DNA of 64,000 bases from Locusta migratoria (lineage: Eukaryota > Arthropoda > Insecta > Orthoptera > Acrididae), in the NCBI GenBank assembly GCA_026315105.1, contig CM048744.1:22733759-22797758 (forward strand). The letters are read 5' to 3'. A model generated the notes under the pieces. It saw only the letters and a list, made by a program, of their open reading frames with translations. It searched no databases and was not told where the DNA came from. Position numbers and translations under genes: made by a program. Shown here one piece after another: positions 11,940 to 23,600 of the stretch. Positions within the stretch are counted from its first letter, which is position 1. Every line of letters starts with the position of its first letter.

Positions 11940-12767
11940 ACCGGCCGCGGGGCTGAAGTGCAGTTTATGAGTCCGCGAGTGGCGTTTCATGTTTGGACGT
12001 TGGCAACGGTGCTGGAGCCAATCAGCAGTCGCGATCGCGTGGCCAATAACAAACAGCTTTCTCTTTATGGTTTGTAAACAAACCGGCGTAGTGGATGTAA
12101 AGATCTTTAGATAAACATATTGTATTGCAATAAATGTGTGATTTATATTTACGTTCTGTAATGGAGATTGGGCGTGCTGGCTGTACTATATAGGCCTAGT
12201 CAACATTATTTTCACCAGTGATTTTAGTTGTTGGTGATCGCATGACTTTCGCAGCCTTTACGAGCGCAATTACTTATACTGAGCGGTTCTGAGCCTGATA
12301 TTCAGGCGTTACTACGAGACAGAACTTCTTGTGTAACCTGTGTACCTAACCTTAAGGTTGCGCTGAGCTGTTATTTTTGAAGTTATCAATAGTGTGTTAA
12401 AGAGTAGTCTGAAAGTGTGTTGGAAACATCCTTTCATTTTAAAAAATGAGGCCAAATACACAACACATGAAACGCGGATTCTGATTGGCCGCCTTCACGT
12501 GTGTCATTCATCGCGCCGTTACCAACGTATACGCATGAACCACGACTTGCGGACTCATAAACTGCACTTTACCCCGCGGTGGCCGAGCCGTCTGCGGCGC
12601 GCCAGTCACGATCTGCACGGCCACTACGGTCGGGGGTTCGAGTCCCCCATCGGGCATGTATATTTGTGCCGTCCTTTGTATTAGCTGGTTTGTAAGTTGT
12701 TTGTAAGTTTAGGGACTGATGACCCCATAGTTAAGTCCCATAAGTTCTACAAACATTTGACATTTGC
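11940..12767 (+). mobile_element. SINE (head type A) split by a DNA element
   Basis: The first 11 bp of the SINE (ACCGGCCGCGG) lie at 11940-11950. The rest (TGGCCGAGCCG onward to ACAAACATTTGACATTTGC) lies at 12580-12767. The two parts are rejoined by the 10 bp SINE target duplication ACAAAAAGTA at 11930-11939 and 12768-12777. The intervening 11951-12573 is a later insertion. This copy gives firm relative dating of two element families. Confidence 0.88.
11951..12573. mobile_element. MITE inserted in a SINE, 623 bp
   Basis: The terminal inverted repeats read GGCTGAAGTGCAGTTTATGA at the left and, complemented, GGTAAAGTGCAGTTTATGAG at the right. They continue through GTCCGCRAGT, TTTCATG and CCAATCAG-like blocks for about 100 bp. 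CCGCGG occurs on both sides (11945-11950 and 12574-12579) and once in intact SINE copies, so it is the likely TSD. The interior has no open frame, so it is non-autonomous. A 5-6 bp GC-rich palindromic duplication does not clearly identify a superfamily. Confidence 0.82.
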
Positions 12768-12777
12768 ACAAAAAGTA

Positions 12778-13610
12778 GGGCGTATGACTCTACGTGCAAA
12801 TAAACATTAAGAATGCTCCAGATGGGATGACTATGGGTTACATTTTAGTCTCATCAGCATGCACGACGCAACCAGGCTGATGCGACAGTACAGCAGGAGA
12901 AATGAAGGCGCACATGCTCTGCTATCCGTGCCGAGCCGAGGCCAGTTCCTATAAATTAAACCCTTCGAGAGCGCAACATGAAAATGTTATCATCTATACA
13001 CTACGTTTACAAGCAACACATCTTCCGAAAGACGGAAACCGAGTTTTGTAAACCGTTTTTCGCTGTCGTGTTTACATGGCATAGCCTGAATCGGATTTCC
13101 TAGCCCACTTAATATGGCGGCTGAAAAACAGCTGATTCAGTTTCTGATTAACTCAACACAGTCGCTATTTTACTTTACTTAAAAACTCAGATTCATGCTC
13201 ACTCTAATATTTATACTTTTATTTCACATTAGAAAATATCACTCCGTCCATATATGCCGAAAATTGTCAACAAAAAAGCCAAGAACGCTTCGAAAACGGT
13301 TGCGTTTACATGGGCACGAGAATCGATTGTAGAACTGGAAAACCGCTTTACAGAAGTGCAGTTCCAGAATCGATTTTGGAGTGTTTACATGACCAACCAA
13401 AAGCGAAATTGGGAAATCGGCTTACGAAATCCGGTTTTGGGAGCCGCTGTAAACGGGGTGATAGACAAGTAAATATTGAAAGCAGAGTCATCAGAGAAAT
13501 CTACTAGTATCTCATGTAAATAACTGTCTTTATATATAAAGTGTCCGTGTGTTTGGAGTGAATAAAATTGTACAATTGTGTTCGAATCTTCTTCTTCTCT
13601 TGAGATATTA
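12778..13610. other. Spacer with GTTTACATG motifs, no gene seen
   Basis: The word GTTTACATG occurs at about 13070, 13304 and 13383, with related GTTTAC words near 13005. The flanking text is similar at the latter copies (AATCGATT..., GGAAAACCG / GGAAATCGG). This suggests a decayed repeat or MITE, but no termini could be set. Two short overlapping open frames here are not credible genes. Confidence 0.4.
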
Positions 13611-13619
13611 GGCAGGAAT

Positions 13620-14170
13620 TTCCTGTTACGGTACCAGTCTCCGTCGTGGTCTTCCCCTATGTATTCTTCTACGGCATTTATAAATTTTTGCTATTAACGC
13701 CAGTCGCTCAAACTCAATTCTTTCTAGATGTTTGTTACATTTTCATCTGGAATCTCGAATTTTATGTGCAGTTCTTCTCTAATATCTTGCTTTCTTAGTC
13801 TGTCTACTCTAGTTTCAACCTTCAACTCCTCTCAGGAACCCCATTTTTTGTACCTGAATACGGGTTTGTTGCTTCTTGGTTATCACCCAGACGTAACTAC
13901 CATAGAGCAGTCTGGAGACTGCAATTGTTTTGTAGAATTTTTGGTGAATGTCTTTCCTGCTTTTGTATTTTAAGTTTCTGTTAAATCTTCAAATACCAAA
14001 CTGAACGTACTAAGCTTCATTTTAATATATTTCTTGTATCTATATGTCATCACCCATCCGAAGTAATTGAACCCATTTACTTGATATAAAATCTTCTGAT
14101 CGATGACTATTTTGTTCTAATTGTTCACTCCCCATGAAATCCATGGTGCTCGTATCATCTTGAAATTTTC
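13620..14170 (-). pseudogene. RTE/CR1-like LINE reverse transcriptase C-terminal fragment
   Basis: On the minus strand, interrupted frames read AVSRLLYGSYVWVITKKQQT, then VQKMGFLRGVEG and FERLALIAKIYKCRRRI. This is the conserved 'LLYGSETWTMTK..RRI...EMRFLR.V.G' segment following the catalytic domain of LINE reverse transcriptases. Upstream on the same strand, TSTMDFMGSEQLEQNS resembles the 'KTKVMAFxGxxxxR.KI' stretch before it. Stops and frameshifts are frequent. Confidence 0.65.
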
Positions 14171-14309
14171 CACAGATGACCTTCAAACAAAGAGGAAGGT
14201 CACCGTACTCCCTGCTATTCTGTTTAATGCTGAAGCAAAGTTTACCGAGAGTGGAGTGTAGAAATTCCACAATACTCATGTCTGGGCTTCTGAAAATCCC
14301 AGAGAAGTT

Positions 14310-14757
14310 GTGGAAACCGGATGTCAACAACAGTTCAGTATTAACGTTAGGGCTGGAATGACGGGTGACTTACTAACTAGTCCTTTCAATTTGCCGTGCA
14401 TATTGCCAGCAGGGTCATACTGCGCCTTTTTAACAAATGATTTACACGATTTGATGGAAGACATCCCATTGGACGCAGTTGTGGTTCGTGCATGACCGAA
14501 CACCGCGTCCCTTTGCTCCTGGTGCTACAGCAGTTCTACATCAGCGATCGCCACACGGATGGGTGGGGCGTCAGGCGCCGACATCGTGGCCTGCTGGTTA
14601 CCCGACCTCAACCCATTTAGACTGCTACTTACAGGCCAATTGAAGTCCATCGTGTACGCCAAACCTTTAGTTCACGTGCAATTCCTGAGTCAGCGTATAG
14701 CACAAGGGAGTCAGTGGACTACTGGAATATGGCGACGAGTGAGAGAATCTACAGCTG
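14310..14757 (+). pseudogene. Tc1/mariner-type (DDE_3) transposase relic
   Basis: A first frame has FSINVRAGMTGDLLTSPF and FLTNDLHDLMEDIPLDAVVV, matching the 'F.VNVWAGI.GD.L.GP...FLENxLPxLLEDVPL' segment of insect transposases. Another frame has HDRTPRPFAPGATAV in place of the usual HDGAPAHF, then CWLPDLNPFRLLLTGQLKSI in place of WPPRSPDLNPLDFFLWGxLKS, then ITTGIWRRVRES-like text. The catalytic third Asp lies in the PDLNP segment. Two frameshifts and substitutions in the motifs show decay. The right end is cut by the LINE at 14758. Confidence 0.75.
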
Positions 14758-15064
14758 AAAATATACTGCTCAATCTACCCAAGGCTGGGTGGCGGAGGGT
14801 ATTCGGTATCAGTACTAGTTACTTGCTTTCCTCTTGCACTCCCATATAGAACGAGAGAAAAATGACTGCATGTTTCCATCAGTAGGAGCCCTAATGTCTC
14901 TTTCTGGTCTTTACGAGAAATGTAGGTTGGCGGCTGCGGCTGTAGAATCGTTCTACGGTCGGCCTCAGCATTTCAGTTCCCGCAGCACGTCGATACTACT
15001 GGCGCAAAGATCGGAGCTACCACTTACAAAACTCGCCGCTCGCCTCTGAACTGTCTCTATGTCC

Positions 15065-15260
15065 AGCCGGCCGCGGTGGCCGAGGAGACTAAGGCGCTCC
15101 AGTCACGGTCTGCACGGCCACTACGGTCGGGGGTTCGAATCCCCCCTCGGGCATGGATATTTGTGCCGTCCTTAGTATTAGCTAGTTCATAAGTAGTTTG
15201 TAAGTTTAGGGACTGATGACCCCGTAGTTAAGTCCCATAGACTATACAAACATTTGAATT
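15065..15260 (+). mobile_element. tRNA-headed SINE inside the LINE fragment
   Basis: A full type A copy (AGCCGGCCGCGGTGGCCGAG ... GGGACTGATGACCCCGTAG ... AAACATTTGAATT) with a 13 bp duplication TGTCTCTATGTCC at 15052-15064 and 15261-15273. The LINE coding sense is continuous across the joined target, so the SINE came later. Confidence 0.93.
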
Positions 15261-15725
15261 TGTCTCTATGTCCTCCTTCTGGTGGGATCCCGAACACTTG
15301 AGCAATACTCAAGAGGCGGGATAGAGGCGTGTTACATGCGGTCTCCTTTACAGACGAATCACACCATCCCAAAATTCTCCCAATAAAGTGAAGTCGATTA
15401 TTCGCCCTCCCCACTTATACGCTCGTTCCATATCAAATCGCTGTCAACGTTACGCTTAGGTATTTAATTGACACCACTCTGTCAAGCGGCACGCAACTAA
15501 TGATGTATTCGGAATTTACGGGTTCGTTTCTCTAGTCATCTGATTCACCTATCATTTTTATGCATTTAGCGCCAGTTGCCATTCGTCACACCACCTAGAA
15601 AATCGATACAAGTAATCCTGCATCCTACTGCAGTCATTTAACGACGATACCCTCCTGTACAGCACAGCATCATCAGCAAACAGTCGCAGATTGCAAATCA
15701 CCCTACTTGTCAGATCATTTATATA

Positions 15726-16397
15726 CAGGGTGAAACACCTAACATTTGCACCGCAAATATTGCAGAAACGGAAAGTGCGATTGATGTGCGGTTTTCACAG
15801 AATGGATTGGTAGTCAGGGGTTAGTATGTTTAGACAACAAACAGATTGTAAAATTACTTAGAAAGTGTATTTTTTATGCGAACATACAGTTTTTTTTTAA
15901 TGAAACCATGATTATTACTATCATGCACTGGAATTTTTGACACCAGCTGTGTACAAAGAATTATGGATAACATTTTTATCACGCTTAGTTTGGCAGCAAC
16001 AACCGTTCAAAGTTTCGGAGCGGAGGCTGCAATAGCGTAGCTTACTGGCCGAGTGGCTTAGCCCCTGGAGCACGGCCCACTGTCTCATGACTACCAGCCA
16101 GTCAGCTACGCTGTCGTAGCCTCCGCCCCAAAACTTTGAATTGTTGTAGATGTCAAACGAAACGTCATAAAAATGCCATTCAAATTCTTTGTACACAGCT
16201 GGTGTCGAAAATTCCAGTGCATGATAGAAACAACCATTGTCCCATTTGAAAAATTGTGTGTTTGCAAAAAAAATACACTTTGTACGTATTTTTATAATCT
16301 GTTTATTAGCTAACAATCCATTCTGTGAAAACCGCACATCAATCGCACTTTCCGTTCCCGCAATATTTGCGGTGAAAGTGTTAGGTCATTCACCCTG
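15726..16397. mobile_element. Palindromic MITE, about 310 bp arms, inside LINE reverse transcriptase
   Basis: It starts CAGGGTGAAACACCTAACA and ends with the near-complement TGTTAGGTCATTCACCCTG. The arms stay alignable to the middle: TTGATGTGCGGTTTTCACAG, AAAGTGTATTTTTT, ATCATGCACTGGAATTTT, ACACCAGCTGTGTACAAAGA and TTCAAAGTTT all recur inverted. TATA flanks both sides, and restoring one TATA keeps the LINE frame (SIYIND) open, supporting a 4 bp TSD. No transposase frame. The superfamily is uncertain. The CAGGGTG end next to a TATA target is shared by several insect MITE families. Confidence 0.85.
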
Positions 16398-16700
16398 TAT
16401 ATAGAAAATAATAGCTGTACTATCAAACTTCACTGGGGCACTCCTGACGATACCCTATTCGGTGATGAACACTCGCCATCGACGACAACGTACTGGATTC
16501 TATTATTAACGTAGTCTTCGAGGCACTCACTTATTTGGTTACCTATTCCAGATACTTGTACCTTCCTTAGCAGTCTGTAGTGCGGTCCCGTGTCAAACAC
16601 ATTTCTAAAATCAATAAATATGCAGTCTCCTTGTTGCCGTATATCGACAACTCTCAAGGAGTCATGAGAAAAAGGGCAAGCTGAGTTTCCCACAACCGAT

Positions 16701-17780
16701 GATTCCTAAAGCAGTGCTGATGCAGGGACAAAAGCTTTCAAGGAAATTTTGAGAGATGGCAGCCCATCTGTCATTTTTATTAACTGTGTTTATCGTTCTG
16801 TAATGATGTAAAGTGACCAGTACATGCATTTTTCTATTGCTTGTGGTAATGCAATGCAGGGAAGAATTTTGCTGAGCTAAGAAACATAGCTGACATTGTC
16901 TTGACGAGGGAGAGTGGAATTCCGGTGGAGGCGGCCGTCACAGCACTCTCTACCCGCGACCAGCGGCGTGCCGTGGGGGCCGCGCCTTAGGGGTCCCGAT
17001 AGCGAGGTGCCTCGGTGCTCTGGCCGAGGTAGCAGGTTGTCAATGTGTTAAGTCTAGTGTCCCAAACTGAGAAGGAGGAGGAGTATTGTCTGTGCTTTTA
17101 AAACTGCTCCTTCCGATTTTAGAAAAAGATAGTCGGCGCCTACGCTGAGACAAGCGCCCAGAATCTTGTCTGCTGAAAAAGGAAGACGACACTTAAAGTG
17201 GCTGGTTTTTCTAGAGGCTTGGTTTGCACTTCTACGGTGACGGTTTGGACCGTTCGTCAAGTATCGCGCCAAAAGTGTGTGTGGAAGGGGTAGCCGACTT
17301 TGATTGGCTGATGTTGAAAGCTCCAGCTTTTCGAAATCGGCGGTCGTTTAATGAAATTTTACTGGCCGGAGTTTGAGAACTCGATGTTGATTGGTTTTCC
17401 GTAAAAACGGGTTCTCGCGGGGTCTAGCGCGGCAGACGCGGTACTGATGGGACTTGGTGCTCTGCTCCCCTGGAGTACGGACGCGTCTGCTCGCGCACTG
17501 TGCTCTTAGTAGGCGGACTCGGAGATTTTGCTTATTGAGCCCATACTTGGACGGGTGAACTTGTATAAGCTTCAGGGTACACTCTGAGATTTGTACATGA
17601 GCTGAAAGTCCTTCTTTTTGGTTTGGATAAGGTCAGCCAGTCAGTTCTAGTGCACCGAGGTGCTAGTTACGATATACTCAACTTCTGGAGTCATCTACAC
17701 TTTCAGTACTTGTGCGTACTTGTCTACGCTAACTGAAGTGGCCGTGACTTGGCAGAATTGCTTGAGGTCGTAGGCACTGA
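16701..17780. other. Spacer, no gene seen
   Basis: Mixed GC content (GC-rich at 16925-17030 and 17400-17520). It has LTR-like features, such as a TGTTAAG start at 17044, but no matching second copy, so no element is called. Confidence 0.4.
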
Positions 17781-17790
17781 GTAATGCCGA

Positions 17791-17985
17791 TTCAAATGTT
17801 CGTAGAGCTTATGGGAGTTAAAGGCGGGGTTATCAGACCCTAAACTTACAAAACTACTTATGAACTAGCTAATACTAAAGACGCCACAAACATCCATGCC
17901 CTAGGGGGGTTCGATCCCTCGATGACGAACGACCTCGTGCATCGTAGCATAGTTCCTCAATGCGCGCGGCCGCTCCGCCGCGGCT
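17791..17985 (-). mobile_element. tRNA-headed SINE, head type B
   Basis: The minus strand begins with a GCCGCGGCGGAGCGGCCGCG-type head, then ATTGAGGAACTATGCTACGA and a GGATCGAACCCCCC B box. The normal body follows, ending ACATTTGAATC. Flanks GTAATGCCGA (17781-17790) and GTACTGCCGA (17986-17995) are a 10 bp duplication with one mismatch. Together with the copy at 6733 it defines subfamily B. Confidence 0.82.
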
Positions 17986-17995
17986 GTACTGCCGA

Positions 17996-20270
17996 GCGCG
18001 CAGAGGCTGATAGCAGGGAGTACAGCTTCCGAGTCACGGAGCATGTTTTTATTTCGTGGTCGCGGAAATTTCCAGCTTACAGCCGCACTCCGCCCACGCC
18101 ACTGCAGCGCAGCGCCGCACACACAAGTCGTCAGTTTTGTAATGTACGGCAAAGCGCTCGCCAGCAACAAGTAGTCGTTGCTTCAGGTTCTGCATAATAG
18201 TGGAATTGTGTAGTTAGGAAAATCAGCCCTGCACTGACATTCCGGTTCAATTATTCCATTACGAATATTGTATCAATTCATGATTTATTTATTGACTTGT
18301 CAGTCGGTGTTAAATTCAAGCGTCATAATAATCGGTGTAACGCCATAATCATTTAGATTATTCTTTCATATTTAATGGTAATTATAAACTTGGATGTTCA
18401 ATCTAGTTTGGGTTTTGTATTGGATTTCCATTGTGAGTCTTTCTTTCTTCTGGTAGACGGTAATAATAAACGTATTCTTGAACAGAGAAGGATGTTTATC
18501 TAACATTAATAGTTATCAGATCCTAGCTAGCTTATTAGATCTTGGGTGGGGAGAAATTATTAATTTAAAATTTATGCCGCTTGCAGAAAGTGGAAGAGAG
18601 ATTGTCAATTAGTATTGAATCAGAGCCATATTCTATGAATCAAATAATTTTTAATATAATGATTTATTATCACAGTAATTAATTCAGGGTCAGCCGCTCT
18701 TGTCTCTCATTCAAATTTAATTCACATCCCCACCTTATATATTTAGCGTCCCCTGCCAGTTTGCATTTCCCCCCTTTTTTTTCCAAAACCCCACACACCC
18801 TCCACACACTTTACAATTTACTGTCTTAGAACTGAGAATATGTTCAACAATACAACGACAAATCACTGTTACTGATATAGGTCTGTTCTTTTTACCTTTC
18901 TTATGCACCGGTGTCAGCTGTTTCTTTTGGAACTGTGCGCTGGATCAAAGTTTCGTCATAAATACAACCTAAGTAAGGAGCGTATGCCGCCGAGTAGTCT
19001 TGTTAAAACCCGATTAGTATCCAACCTGGACCTGGCGCCTTGTTTGTTTTTAACTCTCTCAGCTGTTTCTCTACACCATCTATGCCCATTACTATGTCCT
19101 CCATTTGGGAGTAGGTGCGACCATCAAATGAAGGTATATTTGCCTGGTCCTCCTGCTTGAACGATTTGTGAATCGTCAAATTTAAACCTTGTGGCGCACA
19201 GACGCCTGGATTATAGGTCGTACCTTATGTAGAGAACTGTACGTAGTAAATTAATGTGCTTGTAAGACGGTAACGTAAGCAAGTGAACCATATGTGTACA
19301 GGACGCGTTACTCTTGTTAAGTTCTCTATCGAATCCTCCGAACTTCCACACATACTTAGGTATCGGTATATTATCTTTCACATATATTATTTCTCATCGG
19401 CGTTTTTTTGTTTGTATGTATACGCCATACCCCCGTATTACTTATCCAAAATTAATGATTCAGGTATCATTTTCGAGGTTTACTTCTCCACTAATGACGA
19501 GAAAAACACAGAAAAAATTGTGCTCTTCGTACAATCCAATACCCGGCGAACGATCGTACTATGGGACATGTGTTTACGGTTGCTGCCATCAGCCATCGCC
19601 CTAAGTATCTACTTAACTTGCGCGGCCGATGTAAAAGCAATGTAGAAGATGGCATCTATTGACAATCTGCGAGCCAAAAACCGTGTTTGCTGGCAGCACA
19701 GTTTATCACACGATTTCGGTTACACATGTCGATGTAACGACGGAAAATACACAAATATTTTAATTTAGCATGGCAGCTCTTGCAGTTGTTTGGATTCTTT
19801 ACGGAAGCGTAGTTTATCAGGAGATTTCTTTTTCACAAGGCTATGCACAACAGCTGTTGGAATTGTTCGCTTTGTTCAAGCAAGCATCGTGTATTGCGCG
19901 AATGTACTACATTACCCCAACGTTCATTATCACAGCTTACTATTAAAACTTACAATAATTCCCCGCTACTTTACAGTGCGTGCAATGTTATTATTATCTT
20001 TTATACATATGTCTTTGAATTTGTCTTTTCTCCATTACTATCTTACGTATCTCTGACTGATCAAGATACAGTGCGAATTATTTGCACTGGTGAACTAGTA
20101 AATTTCTTTTTTGAGAAAATAGTGTCCATTGTCCTTAGTAATGTTCCTTTACGGATTTCAAAATAATTCCTCATAAGGATTTGGACATTTAACGATAACT
20201 TGAGTTTCGTATATAACATAATTTTTTAAACTGGTCGTACGTTATACATATGTCCTGGGTCGCTGGGAAG
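17996..20270. other. Spacer, no gene seen
   Basis: GC-rich at 17996-18190, then AT-rich. Overlapping open frames at 19283-19645 and 19790-20166 (up to 120 codons) show no motifs, and they overlap in different frames, so I do not regard them as genes. Confidence 0.4.
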
Positions 20271-20321
20271 TATTTTCTGACAGACTGTGGGTCACACCAC
20301 AGAAAAGGTTGGGAACGTCTG
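20271..20321 (-). mobile_element. Possible hAT-type terminus
   Basis: Read on the minus strand from 20321 the sequence is CAGACGTTCCCAACCTTTTC followed by TGTGGTGTGACCCACAG. This resembles the common hAT end CAGTGGTTCCCAACCTTTT...GTGACCC. The matching other end and an 8 bp TSD were not found, so only a terminus is proposed. Confidence 0.35.
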
Positions 20322-20699
20322 TCTTATATACAACTAACGATTACTTGTTTCCTGTAATGTGTTAACCGCACTTACATCGACATAGGAGCTTGATGAAAAC
20401 CAATGTCACTGACCTGCGTGCTATCATCTGCGTGGGGACATCTACAGAAGACGTCAGGTTGGTGAACTTTTCATTTTTCTACTACTCACACAGTGCAGCG
20501 GGGAGTTACTACAACCCTCGCATACACTGTCATTGCAGTACATACGCGTTATCAATGGCAACATGGAGGAGGATAGAGAATGATGTAGGACCGGCTAGCA
20601 CAACCCCTGTGGTCACGTTTTCCTGTTGTAGCCACACTGCACTCACTGTGGGGCGAGATGTGGCAGTCAGCGGCACCGGCAGGCCACAGCGGGCGATCG

Positions 20700-23600
20700 G
20701 TGACCGTGCCATGTCAGTCGGCACTGTGCGAGGAGACGACCCACCGACGATAGAGCGAGCCGAGCCGGGCCGAGCCGAGCCGCACCGTGGCAGTCCAGTC
20801 GGCACTGTGCGAGCAGACGACGCACCGACAACAGAGCAGGCCGAGCCACGCCATGGCAATCCAGTCGGCTCTGTGCGAGCAGACGAAGCATCTACAACAG
20901 AGCGAGCCGCGCCGCGCCGTGGCGGTACAGTCGGCACTGTGCGAGCGGAAGACGCACCGACGACAGAGTAGGCCACGCCGCGCCGTGGCAATCGAGTCAG
21001 CTCTGTGCGAGCGGACAACACACCGACGACAGAGCGAGCCGAGCCGCGCCGTGGCAGTCCAGTCGGCACTGTGCGAACGGACGACGCACCGACGACAGAG
21101 AGAGCCGAGCCGCGCGATGGCAATCCAGTCGGCACTGTGCGAGTGGACGACACACCGACGACAGTGCGAGTCGAGCCGCGACATGGCAATCCAGTCGGCT
21201 CTGTGCAAGCATATGACGAACCAATGACAGTGAGAGCCGAGCCGCGCCGTGGCAATCCAGTATGCTCTGTGCGAACGGATGACGCACCGACGACAGAGAG
21301 AGACGAGCCACGCCATGGCAATACAGTCAGCACTGAGCGAGCGGACGACGCATCGACAACAGAGCAGGCCGAGCCGCGCCGTGGCAATCCAGTCGGCTCT
21401 GTGCGAGCCGACGACAGAGCAAGCCGAACCGCACCGTGGGAGTCCAGTCAGCACTGTGCGAGCGGACAACGCACTGACGACAGAGCAGGCAGAGCTGCGC
21501 CATGGCAATCCAGTCGGATCTCTGCGAGCGGACAACGCACCGATGAGAGAGCGAGCCGAGCCACGTCGTGGCAGTCCAGTCGGCACTGTGGAGCGGACAA
21601 TGCACCGACGACAGAGTGAGCTGAACCGTGCCGTGGCAGTCCAGTCGGCACTCTGCGAACAGACGACGCACCGTGGCAATCCAGTCAGCTCTGTGTGAGC
21701 GGACGGCACACCGACGACAGAATGAGCCGAGCCGCGCCATGGCAGTCCAGTCGGCACTGTGCGAGCGAATGACGCACCGACGACAGAGCGAGGCGAGCCA
21801 CGCAGTGGCAGTCCAGTCGGCACTGTGTGAGCTGACGACGCACCGATGACAGAGCGAGCTGAGCCATGCCATGGCCCTCCAGTCGGCACTGTGCGAGCGG
21901 ACGACGCCCCAACGACAGAGTGAGCCGAGCCACGCCATGGCAATCCAGTCGGCTCTGTGCGAGCGGACGATGCACTGACCATAGCGCGAGCCAAGTGGAC
22001 GACGCACCGGCGAAAGACCAAACTGAGCCGCGCCGTGGCAGTCTAGACTGTGCGAGCGTACGACGCCCTGACGACAGAGCGAGCCGAGCCGCGCCGTGGC
22101 AGTCCAGTTCGCTCTGTGAGAGCGGACGACGCACCGTAGACAGATCGAGCCGAGACGAGCCGTGCCTTGGCAGTCCAGTCGGCACTGTGCGAGCAGACAA
22201 CGCACCGACGACAGAGCGAGCCGAGCCAAGCCGCGCTGTGGCAGTCCAGTCGGTACTGTGCCAGCGGACGACACACCGACGACAGAGCGAGCCGCGCCGG
22301 GCCGCGCCGAGCCGCGCCACGCCGCAACAGTCCAGTCGGCACTGTGCAAGTGGACAACGCACCGACAACAGAGCAAGCCGAGCCGGGCCGTGCCGTGGCA
22401 CTCCAGTCGGCACTGTGCGAGCGGATGACGCACCGCAGACAGAGCGGGCCGAGCCGAGCTGCATAATGGCAGTGTAGTCATCACTGAGCGAGCGTACGAC
22501 ACACCGACGACAGAGCGAGCCGAGCCGCTCTGTGGCAGTCAAGTCGGCACTCTGCGAGTGGACGACGCACCAACGACAGAGCGTGCCGAGCCGCGCCATG
22601 GCAATACAGTCAGCACTATGCAAGCGGACGAAGCATCGACGACAGAGCAGGCCAAGTCGCGCAGTGGCAAACCACTCGGCTCTGTGCGAGCCGACGACAG
22701 CGCGAGCCGAACTGCACCGTGGGAGTCCAGTCCGCACTGTGCGAGCGGACAACGCACCGACAACAGAGCAGGCAGAGCCGCGCCATGGCAATCCAGTCGG
22801 ATCTGTGCAAGCGGACAACGCACCGACGAGAGAGCGAGCAGAGTTGTGCCGTGGCAGTCCAGTCGGCACTGTGCGAGCGGACGATGCACCGATGACAGAG
22901 CGAGCCTCGCCGCGCCGTGGCAATGCAGTCAACACTATGCGAGTGGACGACACACCGACGACAGAGCGAGCCGAGCTGCGCCGTGGCAATCCAGTCGGCT
23001 CTGTGCGAACGGATGACTCACCGACGACAGAGTGGGCTGAGCCGCGCAGTGGCAATCCAGTCACCTCTGTGCGAGCGGACGCCGCACTGACGACAGAGCG
23101 ACCCGAGCCGCGCCGTGGCACTCCAGTCAGCACTCTGCGAACGGACGGCACACCGACGACAGAACGAACCAAGCCGCGCCGTGGCACTCCAGTCGGCACT
23201 GTTCGAGCGGATGACTTCCCGACGATAAAGCAGGCTGAGGCGCGGCATGGCAGTCCAGTCGGCACTGTGCGAGCCGATGACGCACCGATGACAGAGCAGG
23301 CCGAGCCACGCCGTGGCAATCCAGTCGGCTCTGTGCGAGCGGGTTACGCACCGACGACAGAGCGAGGCAAGCCGTGCAGTGGCAGTCCAGTCGGCACTGT
23401 GCTAGCTGAGGACGCACCGACGACAGAGCAGTCCGAGCTGCGCCATGGCTATCTAGTCGCCACTATGCGAGCGGACGACGCACCGACGACAGAGTGAGCT
23501 GAGCCATGCCTTTGCACTCCAGTCGGCACTGTGCGAGTGGACGACGCCCCAACGACAGAGCGAGCCGAGCCACGCCATGGCAATTTAGTCGGCTCTGTGC

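Larger units (their letters stand above)
14758..16700 (-). pseudogene. Non-LTR retrotransposon (LINE) fragment with nested insertions
   Basis: Read right to left, 16693-16430 encodes FIDFRNVFDTGPHYRLLRKV and YVVVDGECSSPNRVSSGVPQ, ending in a TGA where a Gly codon is expected. After the palindromic MITE the frame resumes with YINDLTSRVICNLRLFADDA (the FADD catalytic box), DYLYRFSRWCDEWQLALNA, GRILGWCDSSVKETA and, beyond the inserted SINE, ETVQRRAASFVSGSSD. The 3' end is near 14760 (CCTTGGGTAGATTGAGCAGT). The element is related to, but distinct from, the copy at 7885. It has several stops and is inactive. Confidence 0.85.

Noticed and set aside
17044..18480. Solo LTR beginning TGTTAAG
   Set aside because: No second copy, primer site, polypurine tract or duplication was found to define it.
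21685..23319. Long open frames (up to 544 codons) in the tandem arrays as genes
   Set aside because: They are products of a stop-free satellite unit. All three phases are open, the translated repeats shift frame with unit length, and no start context or domain exists.
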